From contig JAGRMP010000052.1 of the NCBI GenBank assembly GCA_020441225.1, positions 1 to 6,748 on the forward strand: a stretch of 6,748 nucleotides of DNA, written 5' to 3'. The DNA comes from Maritimibacter sp. GTDB lineage: Bacteria > Pseudomonadota > Alphaproteobacteria > Rhodobacterales > Rhodobacteraceae. The position numbers and the translations under genes were made by a program. The notes under the pieces are model-generated. The model made no database searches, was not told where the DNA came from, and saw only the letters and a list, made by a program, of their open reading frames with translations. This document shows positions 4,967 through 6,748 of the stretch, in pieces (position 1 is the first letter of the stretch; every line of letters begins with the position of its first letter).

Positions 4967-6748
4967 CAGGCCGCGGCCGGCACGCGTGCCGCGCGACCGC
5001 GTTGCAGGAACACCACCGCGGCGAGCAGCAGGAGCGCCGGGATGAACATCCAGTATTTCGACGGCTGCGGCGCGGGGACCTGGACCGACATCACCTTCTG
5101 ATCCCAGTCGAGACCGGCGGCCTGGGCCGGGCTGTCGAAAGTGACGTTGTCGATCACCATCTCGCCGCCGTTGTCGATCAGTTCGAGGCCCGAGGCGAAC
5201 AGCCGGTCGGCCCCGGTCTCGCCTTCGCCCAGGGTCAGCGGCGCGACAAAGGTCACCGGGTCGCCGACCGCGTCGAGGCCGCTGACCTGAAGCCGGATCT
5301 CGCTGCCGGGGGCGGCATCCGACGCGGCCTGTTCGATCTGGCTGCCGGGCAGTTCGGTGAACGGCGGTGCGACCATGTCCATCCAGAAGCCCGGGCGGAA
5401 CAGGGTGAAGGCGACCAGGAGGAGCGCGATGGATTCGTAGAACCGGTTGCGGGTGAGGAACCAGCCCTGGGTTGCGGCGGCGAACAGCAGCATCGCCACC
5501 GTCGCGACGACGAATATGAAGACCCCGTGCGCCAGATCGACGTCGATCAGCAGAAGGTCGGTGTTGTAGATGAACAGGAAGGGCAGGGCCGCGGTGCGGA
5601 GCGAATAGAAGAACGCCACCACGCCGGTCCGGATCGGATCGCCGCCCGACACGGCCGCGGCGGCGAAGCTCGCGAGCCCGACAGGCGGCGTCACGTCGGC
5701 CATGATGCCGAAGTAGAACACGAACAGGTGCACCGCGATCAACGGCACGATCAGGCCGTTCTGCTGCCCGAGCGCGACGATCACCGGCGCCAGCAGGGCC
5801 GAGACCACGATGTAGTTGGCGGTGGTCGGCAGGCCCATCCCCAGGATCAGGCTGAGGATCGCGGTGAGCACGAGGATCGCCAGCATGTGGCCGCCCGAGA
5901 GCACTTCGACCACGTCCGCCAGCGACGAGCCGACGCCGGTCTGGCTGACGGCACCGACGATCACGCCGGCGGTCGCGGTGGCGATGCCGATGCCGATCAT
6001 GTTGCGTGCCCCGGTCACCAGACCGTCGATCAGATCGGTGAAACCGCCGCGGATCTCGGCGGCCATGTTGCCGGTATGGCGCAGGATCGAGAGCAGCGGG
6101 CGCTGGGTGAGCAGGATGAAGATCATGAAGGCCGAGGCCCAGAAAGCCGACAGGCCGGGCGATTTTTGTTCGACCATCAGCATCCAGACCAGTACGACGA
6201 CCGGCAGGATGTAGTGCAGGCCGGCGCGCACGGTGGGGCCGGGGAGCGGCAGGCTTTTGACCGGCTCGTTGGGGTCGTCCATGTGCAGGGGCTCTTCGCG
6301 GGCGGCGACCCAGAGGAGGCCGATGTAGACCGCGGAGAGCAGCACGAAGACGACGAGGCCGGCCGATTTGCCGAAGGTGGGCGTGATCCAGCCCATCAGG
6401 AAGTAGACCGCGAAGGACAGGGCGCAGATCGCGGCGACGGTGAAGGCGATGCCGATCAGCCGCTGCACGATGGGCTTGGGCGTATAGGCGCGCGGAAGGC
6501 CCTGCATGCCGGCCTTCATCGCTTCGAGATGGACGATGTAGACGAGCGCAATGTAGGAGATCACCGCCGGGACGAAGGCGTATTTGACCACCTCGAAATA
6601 GGGGATGCCGACATATTCGACCATCAGGAAGGCGGCGGCGCCCATCACCGGCGGCATGATCTGGCCGTTGACCGAGCTTGCCACCTCGACGGCGCCGGCC
6701 TTTTCGGAGCTGAAGCCGACCTTTTTCATCAGCGGGATGGTGAAGGTG
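4966..6748 (-). CDS. Fused TRAP transporter permease (DctQ-DctM type, TAXI class), 5' end beyond window
   Basis: The C-terminal 593 residues of an inner-membrane permease that imports organic solutes using an ion gradient, together with a periplasmic binding protein not in the window. The frame is open to the window edge and reads TFTIPLM before the internal methionine at 6729, which is therefore not the start. Family hallmarks are MKKVGFSSEKAGAVEVASS, NGQIMPPVMGAAAFLMVEY, GMGLPTTANYIVVSALLAP (5838 down to about 5780) and MADVTPPVGLASFAAAAVSG (5703 down to about 5645). About a dozen hydrophobic segments follow one another. After the last DctM-like helices there is a soluble region (roughly 5390-5060) ending in DNVTFDSPAQAAGLDWDQ, PDZ-like and resembling the DUF3394 tail of fused TRAP permeases, then a final helix KYWMFIPALLLLAAVVFLQ and a basic end. 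Substrate is unknown: such permeases carry varied carboxylates or amino-acid derivatives. Confidence 0.95.
   Translation of the reverse strand, partial: TFTIPLMKKVGFSSEKAGAVEVASSVNGQIMPPVMGAAAFLMVEYVGIPYFEVVKYAFVPAVISYIALVYIVHLEAMKAGMQGLPRAYTPKPIVQRLIGIAFTVAAICALSFAVYFLMGWITPTFGKSAGLVVFVLLSAVYIGLLWVAAREEPLHMDDPNEPVKSLPLPGPTVRAGLHYILPVVVLVWMLMVEQKSPGLSAFWASAFMIFILLTQRPLLSILRHTGNMAAEIRGGFTDLIDGLVTGARNMIGIGIATATAGVIVGAVSQTGVGSSLADVVEVLSGGHMLAILVLTAILSLILGMGLPTTANYIVVSALLAPVIVALGQQNGLIVPLIAVHLFVFYFGIMADVTPPVGLASFAAAAVSGGDPIRTGVVAFFYSLRTAALPFLFIYNTDLLLIDVDLAHGVFIFVVATVAMLLFAAATQGWFLTRNRFYESIALLLVAFTLFRPGFWMDMVAPPFTELPGSQIEQAASDAAPGSEIRLQVSGLDAVGDPVTFVAPLTLGEGETGADRLFASGLELIDNGGEMVIDNVTFDSPAQAAGLDWDQKVMSVQVPAPQPSKYWMFIPALLLLAAVVFLQRGRAARVPAAA

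Noticed and set aside
4966..6729. Start of the TRAP permease at the methionine at 6729
   Set aside because: The frame remains open upstream and encodes TFTIPL, which continues the family sequence; the true start is outside the window.

Overview
The window is GC-rich DNA in which every supported gene lies on the minus strand, so transcription runs from high to low coordinates. A fused TRAP transporter permease, a universal stress protein behind it, purine-rich GGAGG-type ribosome sites and the strong G/C third-position bias suggest an alphaproteobacterium, most likely a Rhodobacterales (Roseobacter-like) organism. That placement is inference from style and gene content; no rRNA or marker gene is present.

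Layout in the direction of transcription: (1) 6748-4966, the C-terminal ~593 residues of a fused TRAP transporter permease (TAXI/TRAP type), cut at its 5' end by the window edge. (2) 4952-4527, a universal stress protein of 141 aa whose Shine-Dalgarno overlaps the permease stop codon. (3) 4526-4434, a 93-base gap with two perfect stem-loops: one just after the stress-protein stop (terminator-like) and one in the leader of the next gene. (4) 4433-3465, a carbon-nitrogen (nitrilase-superfamily) hydrolase of 322 aa. (5) 3407-665, a large fold-type-I PLP-dependent Orn/Lys/Arg decarboxylase of about 913 aa that needs one frame change near 1053-1064. (6) 635-1, the first 211 residues of an ATP-grasp enzyme, cut at its 3' end by the window edge.

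Genes 4-6 are spaced 57 and 29 bases apart, each with its own ribosome site, and look like one operon. Chemically they are an amide/nitrile-type hydrolase, an amino-acid decarboxylase and an ATP-dependent ligase or carboxylase. This suggests an uncharacterised route that makes, conjugates or recycles an amine; the substrate cannot be read from sequence. The permease and stress protein form a separate transporter unit upstream, resembling the TeaABC/TeaD arrangement; whether it feeds the amine cassette is not shown.

The most unusual observation is the frame break in the decarboxylase. The N-terminal ~784 residues and the conserved C-terminal domain are in different frames, and the switch falls on a perfect 12-bp palindrome. 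The unshifted frame then has no stop codon for the rest of the window and is the same frame as the ATP-grasp gene, so unshifted translation would give a decarboxylase-linker-ATP-grasp fusion. A one-base sequence error or a recent mutation is the simplest explanation; programmed +1 frameshifting is a less likely alternative.
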